Positions 44,331 through 54,711 of a DNA stretch of 64,000 nt are shown here, one piece after another (the first letter of the stretch is position 1; each line of letters opens with the position of its first letter). The position numbers and the translations under genes are program-made. A model generated the notes under the pieces. It was not told the origin of the DNA. It searched no databases and saw nothing but the letters and a program-made list of their open reading frames with translations. Origin of the DNA: Streptococcus ruminantium (GTDB lineage: Bacteria > Bacillota > Bacilli > Lactobacillales > Streptococcaceae); the NCBI RefSeq assembly GCF_003609975.1, contig NZ_AP018400.1, positions 31,001 through 95,000 of the forward strand, given 5' to 3'.

Positions 44331-45164
44331 GTGGGTATTAAAGTTTATAAACCAACGACAAATGGCCGTCGTAACATGACTTCTTTGGACTTTGCTGAAA
44401 TCACAACAAGCACTCCAGAAAAATCATTGCTTGTTGCCTTGAAAAACAAAGCTGGTCGTAACAACAATGGTCGCATCACTGTTCGTCACCAAGGTGGCGG
44501 TCACAAACGTTTCTATCGTTTAGTGGACTTCAAGCGTAATAAAGATGGTGTTGAAGCGGTTGTTAAAACGATCGAATACGATCCAAACCGTTCAGCAAAC
44601 ATCGCTCTTGTACACTACACGGATGGTGTCAAAGCTTATATCATCGCTCCTAAAGGTCTTGAAGTTGGTCAACGTATCGTTTCAGGTCCAGAAGCAGACA
44701 TTAAGGTTGGTAACGCACTTCCGTTAGCAAACATCCCTGTCGGTACGGTTATTCACAACATTGAGTTGAAACCAGGTCGCGGTGGTGAGTTGGTACGTGC
44801 TGCTGGTGCATCTGCACAGGTTCTTGGCCAAGAAGGGAAATACGTTCTTGTTCGCCTTCAATCAGGTGAGGTTCGTATGATCCTTGGTACTTGCCGTGCT
44901 ACTGTTGGTACTGTAGGTAATGAACAACATGGTCTTGTTAATCTTGGTAAAGCCGGCCGCAGCCGTTGGAAAGGTATTCGTCCAACAGTTCGTGGTTCTG
45001 TAATGAACCCGAACGATCACCCACACGGTGGTGGTGAAGGTAAAGCACCGGTTGGTCGTAAAGCACCATCTACACCATGGGGTAAACCAGCTCTTGGTTT
45101 GAAAACTCGTAACAAGAAAGCTAAATCAGACAAACTTATCGTTCGTCGTCGTAACCAAAAATAA
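44331..45164 (+). CDS. rplB: 50S ribosomal protein L2
   Basis: L2 is needed for subunit joining and peptidyl transfer. The 277 residues begin [16 protein letters not shown] and hold the C-terminal [18 protein letters not shown] with the conserved histidine. Start is GTG at 44331 behind AAAGGAGG. The gap to rpsS has a GCCCGC-ATT-GCGGGC hairpin (45200-45214), which may affect the level of the genes downstream. Confidence 0.97.
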   Translation: MGIKVYKPTTNGRRNMTSLDFAEITTSTPEKSLLVALKNKAGRNNNGRITVRHQGGGHKRFYRLVDFKRNKDGVEAVVKTIEYDPNRSANIALVHYTDGVKAYIIAPKGLEVGQRIVSGPEADIKVGNALPLANIPVGTVIHNIELKPGRGGELVRAAGASAQVLGQEGKYVLVRLQSGEVRMILGTCRATVGTVGNEQHGLVNLGKAGRSRWKGIRPTVRGSVMNPNDHPHGGGEGKAPVGRKAPSTPWGKPALGLKTRNKKAKSDKLIVRRRNQK

Positions 45165-45254
45165 GCTTAGGTTACTAGCTGAATTCCGCCAACTCGGTAG
45201 CCCGCATTGCGGGCAAGCCGCTGTGGTACATATTTTAAAGGAGAACACATTAAA

Positions 45255-45536
45255 ATGGGACGTAGTCTTAAAAAGGGACCTTTCGTCGATGAGCATTTGA
45301 TGAAAAAAGTTGAAGCTCAAGCAAATGACGAAAAGAAAAAAGTAATTAAAACTTGGTCACGTCGTTCAACGATTTTCCCAAGTTTCATTGGCTATACAAT
45401 TGCGGTTTATGATGGTCGTAAACACGTGCCTGTATATATTCAAGAAGACATGGTAGGTCACAAGCTTGGTGAATTTGCGCCAACTCGTACTTATAAAGGT
45501 CATGCTGCTGACGACAAGAAAACTCGTCGTAAATAA
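45255..45536 (+). CDS. rpsS: 30S ribosomal protein S19
   Basis: S19 sits in the 30S head and contacts S13. The 93 residues begin [16 protein letters not shown], which fixes the start at ATG 45255 behind AAAGGAG; open frame further upstream is not protein. [16 protein letters not shown] and [17 protein letters not shown] are the usual signatures. Next gene rplV follows after 17 bases. Confidence 0.97.
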
Positions 45537-45553
45537 TTTAGGAGGAAAACACA

Positions 45554-45898
45554 ATGGCAGAAATTACTTCAGCTAAAGCAACTGCTCGCACAGTACGTGT
45601 TTCACCTCGTAAATCACGTCTTGTCTTGGATAATATCCGTGGCAAAAGTGTAGCAGACGCAATTGCAATCTTGAAATTCACACCAAACAAAGCTGCAGGC
45701 ATCATCGAAGGAGTTTTGAACTCAGCGATTGCCAACGCTGAAAACAACTTTGGTTTGGAAAAAGCAAACTTAGTAGTAAGCGAAGCATTCGCAAACGAAG
45801 GACCAACTCTTAAACGTTTCCGTCCACGTGCGAAAGGCTCAGCTTCACCAATCAACAAACGCACAGCTCACATTACTGTAGTTGTGGCAGAGAAATAA
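45554..45898 (+). CDS. rplV: 50S ribosomal protein L22
   Basis: L22 lines the exit tunnel, where macrolides bind nearby. The 114 residues contain [20 protein letters not shown] and the tunnel loop ending [19 protein letters not shown]. It has TTAGGAGG upstream of ATG 45554 and ends 12 bases before rpsC. Confidence 0.97.
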   Translation: MAEITSAKATARTVRVSPRKSRLVLDNIRGKSVADAIAILKFTPNKAAGIIEGVLNSAIANAENNFGLEKANLVVSEAFANEGPTLKRFRPRAKGSASPINKRTAHITVVVAEK

Positions 45899-45910
45899 GG
45901 AGGTAAAAAC

Positions 45911-46564
45911 GTGGGTCAAAAAGTACATCCAATTGGTATGCGTGTTGGCATCATCCGTGATTGGGATGCTAAATGGTATGCTGAAAAAGAATACGCGGAT
46001 TACCTTCATGAAGATCTTGCAATCCGCAACTTTATCAAAAAAGAATTGGCTGATGCATCAACATCAACAATCGAAATCGAACGTGCTGTAAATAAGGTTA
46101 TCGTTTCTATCCACACTGCTAAGCCAGGTATGGTTATCGGTAAGGCTGGTAGCAACGTTGATGCACTCCGTGCTCAATTGAACAAATTAACTGGTAAGCA
46201 AGTGCATATCAATATCATTGAAATCAAACAACCTGACTTGGATGCACACCTTGTCGGTGAGTCAATCGCTCGTCAATTGGAGCAACGTGTGGCGTTCCGT
46301 CGTGCTCAAAAACAAGCTATCCAACGTACGATGCGTGCTGGTGCCAAGGGTATCAAAACGCAAGTTTCTGGACGTTTGAACGGTGCTGATATTGCTCGTG
46401 CAGAAGGCTACTCAGAAGGAACAGTTCCTCTTCACACACTTCGTGCGGATATCGACTATGCTTGGGAAGAAGCTTTGACAACTTATGGTAAACTTGGTGT
46501 TAAAGTATGGATTTACCGTGGCGAAGTCCTTCCGGCTCGTAAAAACACTAAAGGAGGTAAATAA
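45911..46564 (+). CDS. rpsC: 30S ribosomal protein S3
   Basis: S3 forms part of the mRNA entry site with helicase activity. The 217 residues begin [19 protein letters not shown], have the KH motif [13 protein letters not shown] and the C-terminal [12 protein letters not shown]. Start codon is GTG at 45911 with AAGGAGG upstream. It ends 3 bases before rplP. Confidence 0.97.
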   Translation: MGQKVHPIGMRVGIIRDWDAKWYAEKEYADYLHEDLAIRNFIKKELADASTSTIEIERAVNKVIVSIHTAKPGMVIGKAGSNVDALRAQLNKLTGKQVHINIIEIKQPDLDAHLVGESIARQLEQRVAFRRAQKQAIQRTMRAGAKGIKTQVSGRLNGADIARAEGYSEGTVPLHTLRADIDYAWEEALTTYGKLGVKVWIYRGEVLPARKNTKGGK

Positions 46565-46567
46565 CAG

Positions 46568-46981
46568 ATGTTAGTACCTAAACGTGTAAAACACCGTCGT
46601 GAGTTCCGTGGAAAAATGCGCGGTGAAGCCAAAGGTGGAAAACAAGTAGACTTCGGTGAATATGGTCTTCAAGCAACCACTAGCTCATGGATTACAAACC
46701 GCCAAATAGAAGCTGCCCGTATCGCTATGACTCGTTATATGAAACGTGGTGGTAAAGTTTGGATTAAAATCTTCCCACACAAGTCATACACTGCTAAAGC
46801 TATCGGTGTACGTATGGGTTCTGGTAAAGGTGCACCTGAAGGTTGGGTGGCTCCAGTTAAACGCGGTAAGGTTATGTTTGAAGTAGCTGGTGTTTCTGAA
46901 GAAATCGCACGTGAAGCATTCCGCCTTGCTGGTCATAAATTGCCAGTTAAAGTTAAATTCGTAAAACGTGAAGCAGAATAA
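46568..46981 (+). CDS. rplP: 50S ribosomal protein L16
   Basis: L16 organises the A-site of the 50S subunit. The 137 residues start [15 protein letters not shown] and contain [21 protein letters not shown] and the loop [11 protein letters not shown]. The ribosome site AAAGGAGG lies in the last codons of rpsC. It is followed by rpmC after 9 bases. Confidence 0.97.
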   Translation: MLVPKRVKHRREFRGKMRGEAKGGKQVDFGEYGLQATTSSWITNRQIEAARIAMTRYMKRGGKVWIKIFPHKSYTAKAIGVRMGSGKGAPEGWVAPVKRGKVMFEVAGVSEEIAREAFRLAGHKLPVKVKFVKREAE

Positions 46982-46990
46982 GGAGGAGAC

Positions 46991-47197
46991 ATGAAACTTC
47001 AAGAAATTAAAGATTTTGTAAAAGAACTTCGTGGCCTTTCTCAAGAAGAACTTGCAAAACGCGAAAACGAGTTGAAGAAAGAACTCTTTGACCTTCGTTT
47101 CCAAGCTGCTGCTGGTCAACTTGAGCAAACTGCTCGTTTGAACGAAGTTAAGAAACAAATTGCACGTATCAAAACTGTGCAATCTGAAGCTAAATAA
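46991..47197 (+). CDS. rpmC: 50S ribosomal protein L29
   Basis: L29 is a small two-helix protein by the tunnel exit. The 68 residues begin [17 protein letters not shown] and have the usual [16 protein letters not shown] helix. AAGGAGG precedes ATG 46991. It is in the normal order rplP-rpmC-rpsQ. Confidence 0.96.
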
Positions 47198-47220
47198 TAG
47201 ATTGGGAAAGGAGAATTTCA

Positions 47221-47481
47221 ATGGAACGCAATAATCGTAAAGTTCTTGTTGGACGTGTAGTATCTGACAAAATGGACAAAACCATCACAGTTGTAGTTGA
47301 AACAAAACGTAACCACCCAGTCTATGGTAAACGCATCAACTACTCTAAAAAGTACAAAGCTCATGATGAAAACAATGTTGCTAAAGAAGGTGATATTGTT
47401 CGTATCATGGAAACTCGCCCACTTTCAGCTACAAAACGTTTCCGTCTTGTAGAGGTTGTGGAAGAGGCAGTTATCATTTAA
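47221..47481 (+). CDS. rpsQ: 30S ribosomal protein S17
   Basis: S17 binds 16S rRNA early in assembly. The 86 residues hold [19 protein letters not shown] and [21 protein letters not shown], the family signature. AAAGGAG precedes the ATG. rplN follows after 24 bases. Confidence 0.97.
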
Positions 47482-47505
47482 TCAACCTGAAAGGAGAAAA
47501 TTGAC

Positions 47506-47874
47506 ATGATTCAAACAGAAACTCGTTTGAAAGTTGCTGACAACAGTGGCGCACGCGAAATCTTGACAATCAAAGTGCTTGGTGGTTCAGGACGTAAATT
47601 CGCTAATATCGGCGACATCATCGTTGCTTCAGTGAAACAAGCTACTCCTGGTGGTGCGGTTAAAAAAGGTGACGTTGTAAAAGCCGTTATCGTTCGTACT
47701 AAGACAGGTGCTCGTCGTGCTGATGGTTCGTATATCAAATTCGATGAGAATGCTGCAGTTATCATCCGTGAAGACAAAAACCCTCGCGGAACTCGTATCT
47801 TTGGCCCAGTGGCGCGCGAATTGCGTGATGGCGGTTTTATGAAAATCGTTTCATTGGCACCAGAAGTACTTTAA
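47506..47874 (+). CDS. rplN: 50S ribosomal protein L14
   Basis: L14 forms an intersubunit bridge. The 122 residues begin [19 protein letters not shown] and end [12 protein letters not shown], with [18 protein letters not shown] in the middle. It starts the spc part. The 79-base gap after it folds into two hairpins, CCCTG..ACCTC/GAGGT..CAGGG (47891-47917) and GCCC/GGGC (47919-47930), before rplX. Confidence 0.97.
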   Translation: MIQTETRLKVADNSGAREILTIKVLGGSGRKFANIGDIIVASVKQATPGGAVKKGDVVKAVIVRTKTGARRADGSYIKFDENAAVIIREDKNPRGTRIFGPVARELRDGGFMKIVSLAPEVL

Positions 47875-47953
47875 TCTGACAAACTAAGTCCCCTGTTACC
47901 TCCTTTGAGGTTCAGGGTGCCCATTAGGGCGTAAGAATAATAGGAGAAATCAA

Positions 47954-48259
47954 ATGTTTGTAAAAAAAGGCGATAAAGTTCGCGTAATCGCTGGTAAAGA
48001 CAAAGGCGTTGAAGCAGTTGTCGTAACAGCACTTCCAAAAGTAAACAAAGTTGTTGTTGAAGGTGTCAATATCGTCAAGAAACACCAAAAACCAAACAGC
48101 GAAAATCCTCAAGGTGCTATTGTTGAAAAAGAAGCGCCAATCCATGTGTCAAACGTTCAAGTTCTTGACAAAAACGGTGTTGCGGGACGCGTTGGTTACA
48201 AATTTGTAGATGGCAAAAAAGTTCGCTACAACAAAAAGTCAGGCGAAGTGCTTGACTAA
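47954..48259 (+). CDS. rplX: 50S ribosomal protein L24
   Basis: L24 initiates folding of 23S rRNA. The 101 residues contain [19 protein letters not shown], a KOW motif, and [17 protein letters not shown] 47954 stands behind TAGGAG, following the double hairpin of the rplN spacer. rplE comes 23 bases later. Confidence 0.96.
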   Translation: MFVKKGDKVRVIAGKDKGVEAVVVTALPKVNKVVVEGVNIVKKHQKPNSENPQGAIVEKEAPIHVSNVQVLDKNGVAGRVGYKFVDGKKVRYNKKSGEVLD

Positions 48260-48282
48260 TCACGAAGGAAAGGAGAAGTATA

Positions 48283-48825
48283 ATGGCAAATCGTTTAAAA
48301 GAAAAATATCTTAATGAAGTAGTTCCTGCTTTGACTGAACAGTTCAACTATTCTTCAGTTATGGCTGTGCCAAAAGTTGATAAGATTGTTTTGAACATGG
48401 GTGTTGGTGACGCTGTTTCTAACGCCAAGAACCTTGAAAAAGCTGCTCAAGAATTGGCTTTGATTTCAGGACAAAAACCACTTATCACTAAAGCTAAGAA
48501 ATCAATCGCCGGCTTCCGTCTTCGTGAGGGTGTTGCAATCGGTGCAAAAGTTACTCTTCGTGGTGAGCGTATGTATGAGTTCTTGGATAAATTAGTTACA
48601 GTTTCACTTCCACGTGTCCGTGACTTCCACGGTGTACCAACTAAGTCATTCGACGGACGTGGTAACTACACGCTTGGTGTGAAAGAGCAATTGATCTTCC
48701 CAGAAATCAACTTTGATGATGTTGATAAAACTCGCGGTTTGGATATCGTTATCGTTACAACTGCTAACACTGACGAAGAATCACGTGCATTGCTTACAGG
48801 CCTTGGTATGCCGTTTGCAAAATAA
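48283..48825 (+). CDS. rplE: 50S ribosomal protein L5
   Basis: L5 binds 5S rRNA and contacts P-site tRNA. The 180 residues start [19 protein letters not shown] and contain [19 protein letters not shown], the family signature, and [27 protein letters not shown] precedes ATG 48283. rpsN follows after 14 bases. Confidence 0.97.
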   Translation: MANRLKEKYLNEVVPALTEQFNYSSVMAVPKVDKIVLNMGVGDAVSNAKNLEKAAQELALISGQKPLITKAKKSIAGFRLREGVAIGAKVTLRGERMYEFLDKLVTVSLPRVRDFHGVPTKSFDGRGNYTLGVKEQLIFPEINFDDVDKTRGLDIVIVTTANTDEESRALLTGLGMPFAK

Positions 48826-48839
48826 GAGGGAGAGAATAA

Positions 48840-49025
48840 ATGGCTAAAAAATCAATGATCGCTAAGAACAAACGTCCAGCTAAGTTCTCTACACAAGCTT
48901 ACACACGCTGTGAAAAATGTGGTCGTCCACATTCAGTTTACCGCAAATTCCAATTGTGCCGTGTATGCTTCCGCGACTTGGCTTATCTTGGACAAATTCC
49001 AGGTGTAACAAAAGCGTCTTGGTAA
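48840..49025 (+). CDS. rpsN: 30S ribosomal protein S14, zinc-binding type
   Basis: This is the short 61-residue S14 with zinc ribbon, having CEKC and CRVC pairs. Many Gram-positives keep a second, longer zinc-free S14 elsewhere for zinc shortage; it is not in this window. AGGGAG precedes the ATG. A 587-base gap with four tandem repeats follows, exceptional inside a ribosomal operon. Confidence 0.96.
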   Translation: MAKKSMIAKNKRPAKFSTQAYTRCEKCGRPHSVYRKFQLCRVCFRDLAYLGQIPGVTKASW

Positions 49026-49026
49026 T

Positions 49027-49519
49027 ATCATGATGTGAGAGCGTTAAGTAACCACGGCAAAAATAGGAGTTTTGACGAAGAAGTTTACTTCCAGAAAAAA
49101 CTATCTTTTTTGCAAAGGTTGTAGCTCGAACTCAAATAATATGATGCGAGTGCGTAAAAAACTCAAAGTGAAAACAGGAGTCTTGACGAAGGCGTTTTGC
49201 GCCTAGGAAAGACTATCTTTTTCACACAGAGTTTAGCACGAGTTCAAATCTCATGATGCAAAGGATGCTAAGAAATCCGTATGAAAATAGGAGTTTTGAC
49301 GAAGAAGTTGTTGAAGCTATCGTGTTTTCATTAGGATTTTCGTCCGTGCTCAAATAACATGATACTACGGGCGTAACGGACTAAGTGAAAATAGGAAATC
49401 TAACAATGAACGCTCGCGTTCCAGGCAGATTTGCACCTAAAGGTAGCCACATCTGTAAACTGGCTAAAGTTATAACGGCTGCGTTTCTTTTTCACAAAGT
49501 CCATAGTCCGAGTTCAAAT
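49027..49519 (+). repeat. Four tandem copies of a BOX-like hairpin repeat between rpsN and rpsH
   Basis: The copies lie at 49027-49137, 49138-49249, 49250-49355 and 49355-49519. Each starts near (C)ATGAT, passes GTGAAAATAGGA, a (T)TTGACGAAG centre with its own small hairpin, then CTATCTTTTTCAC or similar, and ends in AGC(T)CGAACTCAAAT. The two halves are imperfect inverted repeats (for example GAGCGTTAAGTAACC against GGTTGTAGCTC and GCAAAAATAG against CTATCTTTTTTGC in the first), so each makes a long hairpin. Sequence between copies differs while stems are kept. Confidence 0.8.
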
Positions 49520-49612
49520 TGGCTTGCAGACTGATTTGGACAAATACCTGCCCTTCGGGCAACATTAACTGGTAAGTGCTATGCAAACTGCCAGTAAGAG
49601 GAGAAAAAACAA

Positions 49613-50011
49613 ATGGTTATGACTGACCCAATTGCAGATTTTTTGACACGTATTCGTAATGCTAACCAAGCAAAACACGAAGTGCTTGAAGTACCTGCAT
49701 CAAACATCAAAAAAGGCATTGCTACAATCCTTAAAAACGAAGGTTTTGTAAAAAATGTTGAATTCATCGAAGATGACAAACAAGGTATCATCCGTGTATT
49801 CTTGAAATACGGACCAAACGGCGAAAAAGTTATCACTAACTTGAAACGCGTTTCAAAGCCAGGTCTTCGTGTTTATTCAAAGCGTGAAGATATTCCTAAA
49901 GTTCTTAATGGACTCGGTATCGCAATCATCTCAACTTCTGAAGGTCTTTTGACAGATAAACAAGCTCGTCAAAAGAACGTTGGTGGTGAAGTTGTTGCAT
50001 ACGTTTGGTAA
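49613..50011 (+). CDS. rpsH: 30S ribosomal protein S8
   Basis: S8 binds the 16S central domain and in E. coli represses the spc operon. The 132 residues begin [19 protein letters not shown] and end GGEVVAYVW, with [19 protein letters not shown] near the end. AGAGGAG is 8 bases before ATG 49613. It is flanked on both sides by repeat-filled gaps, so it is the most isolated gene of the operon. Confidence 0.97.
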   Translation: MVMTDPIADFLTRIRNANQAKHEVLEVPASNIKKGIATILKNEGFVKNVEFIEDDKQGIIRVFLKYGPNGEKVITNLKRVSKPGLRVYSKREDIPKVLNGLGIAIISTSEGLLTDKQARQKNVGGEVVAYVW

Positions 50012-50012
50012 T

Positions 50013-50124
50013 TGATGATGTGAGAGCGTAAAGCTACCAAAGCAAAAATAGGAAATCTGACGAAGAATGCTCGCATTCTAGGAAGATTTATCATTTTTGC
50101 ACAGGTAGTAGCTCGAACTCAAAT
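50013..50124 (+). repeat. BOX-like hairpin repeat, forward, after rpsH
   Basis: From TGATGATGTGAGAGCG to AGCTCGAACTCAAAT, very like the first copy at 49027. Core GCAAAAATAGGAAATCTGACGAAG with loop GAATGCTCGCATTC, second arm ATCATTTTTGCAC. Confidence 0.75.
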
Positions 50125-50197
50125 CATGATACAAGAGGCGTTTAGCCCAGTGTTCTAATCAACATAGCTGATTTGGGCAGTATCAAATTACTCACTC

Positions 50198-50309
50198 ATT
50201 TGAACACGGGCTAAAGCCGGTGTGAAAAAGATAAACGACCCTAGAAGCTTAGACTTCTTCGTCTAGTTTCCTATTTTCACTTTGGCTTTTATATGCCCTT
50301 GGTATCATG
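50198..50309 (-). repeat. BOX-like hairpin repeat, reverse, before rplF
   Basis: From ATTTGAACACGGGCT to CCCTTGGTATCATGA, the reverse complement of the forward design, with AAGATAAACGACCCTAG, TCTTCGTCTAG and TTTCCTATTTTCAC. The pair in opposite orientation encloses an unassigned 73-base stretch. Confidence 0.75.
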
Positions 50310-50373
50310 AGTGCCCGTGAAAACTCGTCATTCTAAGGAATGGCCTGATAATCTAACAGGAGAAAATAAAAAT

Positions 50374-50910
50374 ATGTCACGTATTGGTAATAAAATTATT
50401 ACATTGCCTGCCGGTGTTGAGATTGCTCAAAACAACGGTGTGGTAACTGTAAAAGGACCTAAAGGGGAATTGACTCGTGAATTCCCAACCGCTATTGAAA
50501 TTCGTGTGGAAGGTACTGAAGTAACTCTTCACCGTCCAAATGATTCAAAAGAAATGAAGACTATTCACGGTACTAGCCGTGCTAACCTCAACAACATGGT
50601 TGTTGGTGTTTCTGAAGGCTTCAAAAAAGAACTTGAAATGCGTGGTGTCGGTTACCGTGCACAATTGGCTGGTAACAAATTGACATTGGCTGTTGGTAAA
50701 TCACATCCTGATGAAGTGATTGCACCAGAAGGTATTACATTTGAAGTTCCAACACCAACACAAATCATCGTGTCTGGTATCAACAAAGAAGTTGTTGGTC
50801 AAACAGCAGCTTATATCCGTAGCCTTCGCGCTCCTGAGCCATACAAAGGTAAGGGTATTCGTTACGTTGGTGAATTTGTTCGCCGTAAAGAAGGTAAAAC
50901 AGGTAAATAA
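50374..50910 (+). CDS. rplF: 50S ribosomal protein L6
   Basis: L6 lies near the factor-binding site of the 50S subunit. The 178 residues begin [17 protein letters not shown], so ATG 50374 behind AGGAG is right; the open frame further up is repeat [28 protein letters not shown] is the usual end, of which the GKGIRY part is diagnostic. rplR follows after 88 bases. Confidence 0.97.
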   Translation: MSRIGNKIITLPAGVEIAQNNGVVTVKGPKGELTREFPTAIEIRVEGTEVTLHRPNDSKEMKTIHGTSRANLNNMVVGVSEGFKKELEMRGVGYRAQLAGNKLTLAVGKSHPDEVIAPEGITFEVPTPTQIIVSGINKEVVGQTAAYIRSLRAPEPYKGKGIRYVGEFVRRKEGKTGK

Positions 50911-50998
50911 TAGCTTGCTGGGGTGGTTTAACCGCCTGGTTAACTATTTCTCAAAGTGTTTCGTAAGAAACATAATCATACATTAAGAGGTGAATATT

Positions 50999-51355
50999 GT
51001 GATTTCAAAACCAGATAAAAACAAAATCCGCCAAAAACGCCACCGTCGCGTTCGCGGTAAAATCTCTGGAACTGCTGCTCGCCCACGTTTGAACATTTTC
51101 CGTTCTAATACAGGCATCTACGCTCAAGTGATTGATGACGTAGCGGGTGTAACGCTCGCAAGCGCTTCTACTCTTGATAAAGAAGTTTCAAAAGGTACTA
51201 AGACAGAACAAGCTGTTGTTGTTGGTAAACTCGTTGCTGAACGCGCGGTAGCTAAAGGTATTTCTGAAGTGGTCTTTGACCGCGGTGGATATCTCTATCA
51301 CGGACGTGTGAAAGCTTTGGCTGAATCAGCTCGTGAAAACGGATTGAAATTCTAA
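50999..51355 (+). CDS. rplR: 50S ribosomal protein L18
   Basis: L18 binds 5S rRNA. The 118 residues start at GTG 50999 behind AGAGGTG, giving [20 protein letters not shown], the family N-terminus; an upstream in-frame start at 50990 overlaps the ribosome site. [20 protein letters not shown] is the signature near the end. rpsE follows after 18 bases. Confidence 0.96.
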   Translation: MISKPDKNKIRQKRHRRVRGKISGTAARPRLNIFRSNTGIYAQVIDDVAGVTLASASTLDKEVSKGTKTEQAVVVGKLVAERAVAKGISEVVFDRGGYLYHGRVKALAESARENGLKF

Positions 51356-51373
51356 TAGGGAGGACACTAAGAA

Positions 51374-51868
51374 ATGGCATTCAAAGATAACGCAGTTGAA
51401 ATTGAAGAGCGCGTAGTAGCCATCAACCGTGTTACAAAAGTTGTTAAAGGTGGACGTCGTCTTCGTTTTGCAGCTCTTGTGGTTGTTGGTGATCGCAACG
51501 GTCGCGTAGGTTTCGGTACTGGTAAAGCTCAGGAAGTACCAGAAGCTATCCGTAAAGCAGTTGAGGCTGCTAAGAAAAATATGATTGAAGTACCAATGGT
51601 TGGTACAACAATTCCTCACGAAGTTCGTTCAGAGTTTGGTGGAGCTCGTGTATTGTTGAAACCTGCTTCTGAAGGTTCTGGGGTTGCTGCCGGTGGTGCA
51701 ACTCGTGCCGTAATTGAATTGGCAGGTATCGCAGATGTGACTTCTAAGTCGCTCGGTTCAAACACACCAATCAACATTGTTCGTGCAACTGTTGAAGGCT
51801 TGAAGCAATTGAAACGTGCTGAAGAAGTAGCTGCGCTTCGTGGCATTTCAGTTTCTGATTTAGCATAA
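51374..51868 (+). CDS. rpsE: 30S ribosomal protein S5
   Basis: S5 takes part in decoding accuracy and mRNA entry. The 164 residues contain [18 protein letters not shown] and the glycine-rich loop [28 protein letters not shown] is upstream of ATG 51374. rpmD follows after 14 bases. Confidence 0.97.
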   Translation: MAFKDNAVEIEERVVAINRVTKVVKGGRRLRFAALVVVGDRNGRVGFGTGKAQEVPEAIRKAVEAAKKNMIEVPMVGTTIPHEVRSEFGGARVLLKPASEGSGVAAGGATRAVIELAGIADVTSKSLGSNTPINIVRATVEGLKQLKRAEEVAALRGISVSDLA

Positions 51869-51882
51869 GAAAGGAGATACTC

Positions 51883-52065
51883 ATGGCTCAAATTAAGATT
51901 ACTTTGACTAAGTCTCCAATCGGTCGCAAACCAGAGCAACGTAAAACAGTTGTTGCACTTGGACTTGGTAAATTGAACAGCTCAGTTGTTAAGGAAGATA
52001 ATCCAGCCATCCTTGGTATGGTTAAGGCAATCTCTCACTTGGTAACTGTAGAAGAAGTTAAGTAA
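51883..52065 (+). CDS. rpmD: 50S ribosomal protein L30
   Basis: L30 is a small 50S protein. The 60 residues begin [20 protein letters not shown], the usual bacterial start, and contain [27 protein letters not shown] precedes the ATG. A 131-base gap with small hairpins (GTCGCA/TGCGAC near 52084-52107) separates it from rplO. Confidence 0.96.
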   Translation: MAQIKITLTKSPIGRKPEQRKTVVALGLGKLNSSVVKEDNPAILGMVKAISHLVTVEEVK

Positions 52066-52196
52066 TAGAACAAATAGACTGAGTCGCATGGAGAAATCTT
52101 TGCGACTTCTAGTCCATTTTCATTAGAAGCGAGTTTGTGGTTGAAGACTCTTTGCTCACCACAGGCGCTAGCATATAAAAAGAGAGGAAAATAATA

Positions 52197-52637
52197 ATGA
52201 AACTTCATGAATTACAACCTGCTACAGGTTCACGCAAAGTCCGCAACCGTGTAGGTCGCGGTACATCATCAGGTAACGGTAAAACTTCAGGTCGTGGTCA
52301 AAAAGGCCAAAAGGCACGTAGCGGTGGCGGTGTTCGACCAGGTTTTGAAGGTGGACAAACTCCGTTGTTCCGCCGTCTTCCAAAACGTGGTTTCACTAAT
52401 ATCAACGCTAAAGAATACGCAATCGTTAATCTTGATCAATTGAACGCTTTTGAAGATGGTGCAGAAGTAACACCAGTTGTGCTTATCGAAGCTGGAATTG
52501 TCAAAGCTGAAAAATCAGGAATCAAAATTCTTGGTAACGGCGAATTGACGAAGAAATTGACAGTTAAAGCTGCTAAATTTTCTAAATCAGCTCAAGAAGC
52601 AATCACTTCCAAAGGTGGTTCAGTAGAAGTCATCTAA
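52197..52637 (+). CDS. rplO: 50S ribosomal protein L15
   Basis: L15 acts late in 50S assembly. The 146 residues begin [20 protein letters not shown] and contain [20 protein letters not shown], the conserved glycine-lysine stretch. AGAGAGG precedes ATG 52197. secY follows after 13 bases. Confidence 0.97.
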   Translation: MKLHELQPATGSRKVRNRVGRGTSSGNGKTSGRGQKGQKARSGGGVRPGFEGGQTPLFRRLPKRGFTNINAKEYAIVNLDQLNAFEDGAEVTPVVLIEAGIVKAEKSGIKILGNGELTKKLTVKAAKFSKSAQEAITSKGGSVEVI

Positions 52638-52650
52638 GAGGTGACAGCCT

Positions 52651-53961
52651 ATGTTTTTAAAACTTTTAAAAGATGCCTTAAAAGTAAAATTGGTGCGTAG
52701 TAAAATTTTATTTACTATCTTTATCCTTTTTGTCTTCCGAGTGGGGACCCATATCACAGTACCGGGAGTAAATGCAAAGAGCCTTGAGGCTCTATCAAAC
52801 GTTCCTTTCTTGAATATGTTAAGCTTGGTTTCAGGAAACGCTATGCGTAATTTTTCAGTTTTTGCACTGGGAGTCAGCCCGTACATTACAGCTTCCATCA
52901 TTGTTCAGCTTTTGCAAATGGATATTTTACCTAAATTTGTTGAGTGGGGCAAGCAAGGTGAAGTTGGTCGTCGGAAATTGAATCAAGCAACTCGTTATAT
53001 TTCCTTAGGGCTTGCATTTGTTCAATCTATTGGTATTACAGCAGGTTTCAATGCTTTATCTGGTGCAAAATTGACAAATATGCCTTTGAATTGGCAAACC
53101 TATCTATTGATTGGATCAATTTTGACAACAGGTTCTATTATTGTGACTTGGCTGGGGGAACAAATTTCTGAAAAAGGCTATGGTAATGGAACCTCAATGA
53201 TTATCTTTGCAGGTATCATTTCTTCGTTACCAGGAACTTTCCATGAAATTTATGTTGATCGTTTCGTCAATATTGAATCCGGCCGCTTAGGGGAATCTGC
53301 CCTCTTTGTTGCAGCTCTGCTTATAATGATCTTCTTCGTTGTTTACTTCACGACCTTTGTGCAGCAGGCAGAGTACAAATTACCGATTCAATATACAAAG
53401 CGAGCGCAGGGAGCACCTTCTAGCTCATATCTGCCATTGAAATTGAATCCGGCAGGAGTTATCCCAGTAATTTTTGCAGGTTCAATCACAGCAGTACCAA
53501 CTTCTGCAGTGCAGTTCTTTGCAAGTCAAAACAAGAGTGTTGGCTGGTTGCAGGCGATTCAGGAATATTTTGATTATTCAACGGTTAAAGGGATGATTGT
53601 TTATGCAGGTCTGATTGTTGCCTTTACATTCTTTTATACCTTTGTTCAGGTTAATCCTGAAAAGACGGCAGAAAGTCTTCAGAAGAGCGCAGCTTACATC
53701 CATGGTGTTCGTCCAGGTAATGGCACTGAGCAATACCTATCAAAACTTTTAACAAGATTGGCAGTAGTTGGAGCGCTGTTCCTAAGTTTTGTGGCCTTGC
53801 TACCAATTCTTGCACAGAATCTCTTTGGACTTTCTTCTAGCATTGCTTTTCTTGGTACAAGTTTGATTATCGTAATTTCAACAAGTATTGAAGGGATTAA
53901 GCAATTAGAAGGCTACTTGCTCAAGAGAAAATATGTAGGTTTCCTGGAAATTACAGAATAG
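52651..53961 (+). CDS. secY: Preprotein translocase subunit SecY
   Basis: SecY is the channel of the general secretion pathway in the cytoplasmic membrane, working with SecE, SecG and SecA. The 436 residues have about ten membrane segments; the plug and TM2 region (NMLSLVSGNAMRNFSVFALGVSPYITASI), GLAFVQSIGITAGF and the cytosolic loop with PVRPGNGT-like sequence (HGVRPGNGTEQYL) are clear. Ribosome site GAGGTG. A hairpin with T-rich tail follows before adk. Confidence 0.96.
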   Translation: MFLKLLKDALKVKLVRSKILFTIFILFVFRVGTHITVPGVNAKSLEALSNVPFLNMLSLVSGNAMRNFSVFALGVSPYITASIIVQLLQMDILPKFVEWGKQGEVGRRKLNQATRYISLGLAFVQSIGITAGFNALSGAKLTNMPLNWQTYLLIGSILTTGSIIVTWLGEQISEKGYGNGTSMIIFAGIISSLPGTFHEIYVDRFVNIESGRLGESALFVAALLIMIFFVVYFTTFVQQAEYKLPIQYTKRAQGAPSSSYLPLKLNPAGVIPVIFAGSITAVPTSAVQFFASQNKSVGWLQAIQEYFDYSTVKGMIVYAGLIVAFTFFYTFVQVNPEKTAESLQKSAAYIHGVRPGNGTEQYLSKLLTRLAVVGALFLSFVALLPILAQNLFGLSSSIAFLGTSLIIVISTSIEGIKQLEGYLLKRKYVGFLEITE

Positions 53962-53966
53962 AATAT

Positions 53967-53999
53967 AGGTTGACCTAGTCAACCTTCTATTTTGTTTTT
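53967..53999 (+). terminator. Hairpin with T-rich tail between secY and adk
   Basis: AGGTTGAC (53967-53974) pairs with GTCAACCT (53978-53985), followed by TCTATTTTGTTTTT. It is probably a partial terminator inside the operon. Confidence 0.6.
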
Positions 54000-54054
54000 A
54001 GATAAGTTTGTCACTGTTGGCAAATTTATGTGAAAACAAAATAAGGAGTTTGTC

Positions 54055-54693
54055 ATGAATCTTTTAATTATGGGTTTACCAGGTGCTGGTAAAGGAACAC
54101 AAGCAGCTAAGATTGTTGAGAAATTTAATGTTGCTCATATTTCGACTGGTGATATATTCCGTGCAGCAATGGCTAATCAGACTGAACTGGGATTGCTGGC
54201 TAAGTCATATATTGACAGAGGCGATCTAGTTCCAGATGAAGTTACAAATGGTATTGTGAAAGAACGCTTGGTTCAAGATGATATCAAAGAAAAAGGCTTC
54301 CTGTTGGATGGTTACCCACGTACTATTGATCAAGCGCAGGCGCTAGATGCAAGTTTGGCTGAGCTAGGGATTGACTTGCAAGGTGTTATCAATATTACAA
54401 TTGACCCATCTAAATTGGTGGAACGATTAAGTGGACGTATCATTCACAAAGAAACAGGTGAAACCTTCCACAAAGTATTCAATCCACCAGTTGGAGATTA
54501 CAAAGAAGAAGATTTCTATCAACGAGAAGATGATAAACCAGAATCTGTGCAGCGTCGATTAGAAGTGAATATTGCACAAGGTCAGCCAATTATTGATCAT
54601 TATCGTGCGAAAGGTTTGGTCCATGATATTGAAGGGGATCAAGATATCGAGGTTGTTTTCCAAGCAATTGAGAAAGTGTTATCAAAATTGTAA
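54055..54693 (+). CDS. adk: Adenylate kinase
   Basis: Adenylate kinase interconverts ATP, ADP and AMP, using the product of the purine pathway in this window. The 212 residues have the P-loop [18 protein letters not shown] and the lid [19 protein letters not shown], which lacks the zinc cysteines of Bacillus Adk. AAGGAG precedes the ATG. It keeps the common secY-adk-infA order. Confidence 0.97.
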   Translation: MNLLIMGLPGAGKGTQAAKIVEKFNVAHISTGDIFRAAMANQTELGLLAKSYIDRGDLVPDEVTNGIVKERLVQDDIKEKGFLLDGYPRTIDQAQALDASLAELGIDLQGVINITIDPSKLVERLSGRIIHKETGETFHKVFNPPVGDYKEEDFYQREDDKPESVQRRLEVNIAQGQPIIDHYRAKGLVHDIEGDQDIEVVFQAIEKVLSKL

Positions 54694-54711
54694 TAAACTA
54701 ATAGATTTAGC

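Noticed and set aside
50311..50373. Upstream extension of rplF by 21 codons.
   Set aside because: The extension does not match the L6 N-terminus, and ATG 50374 has its own ribosome site.
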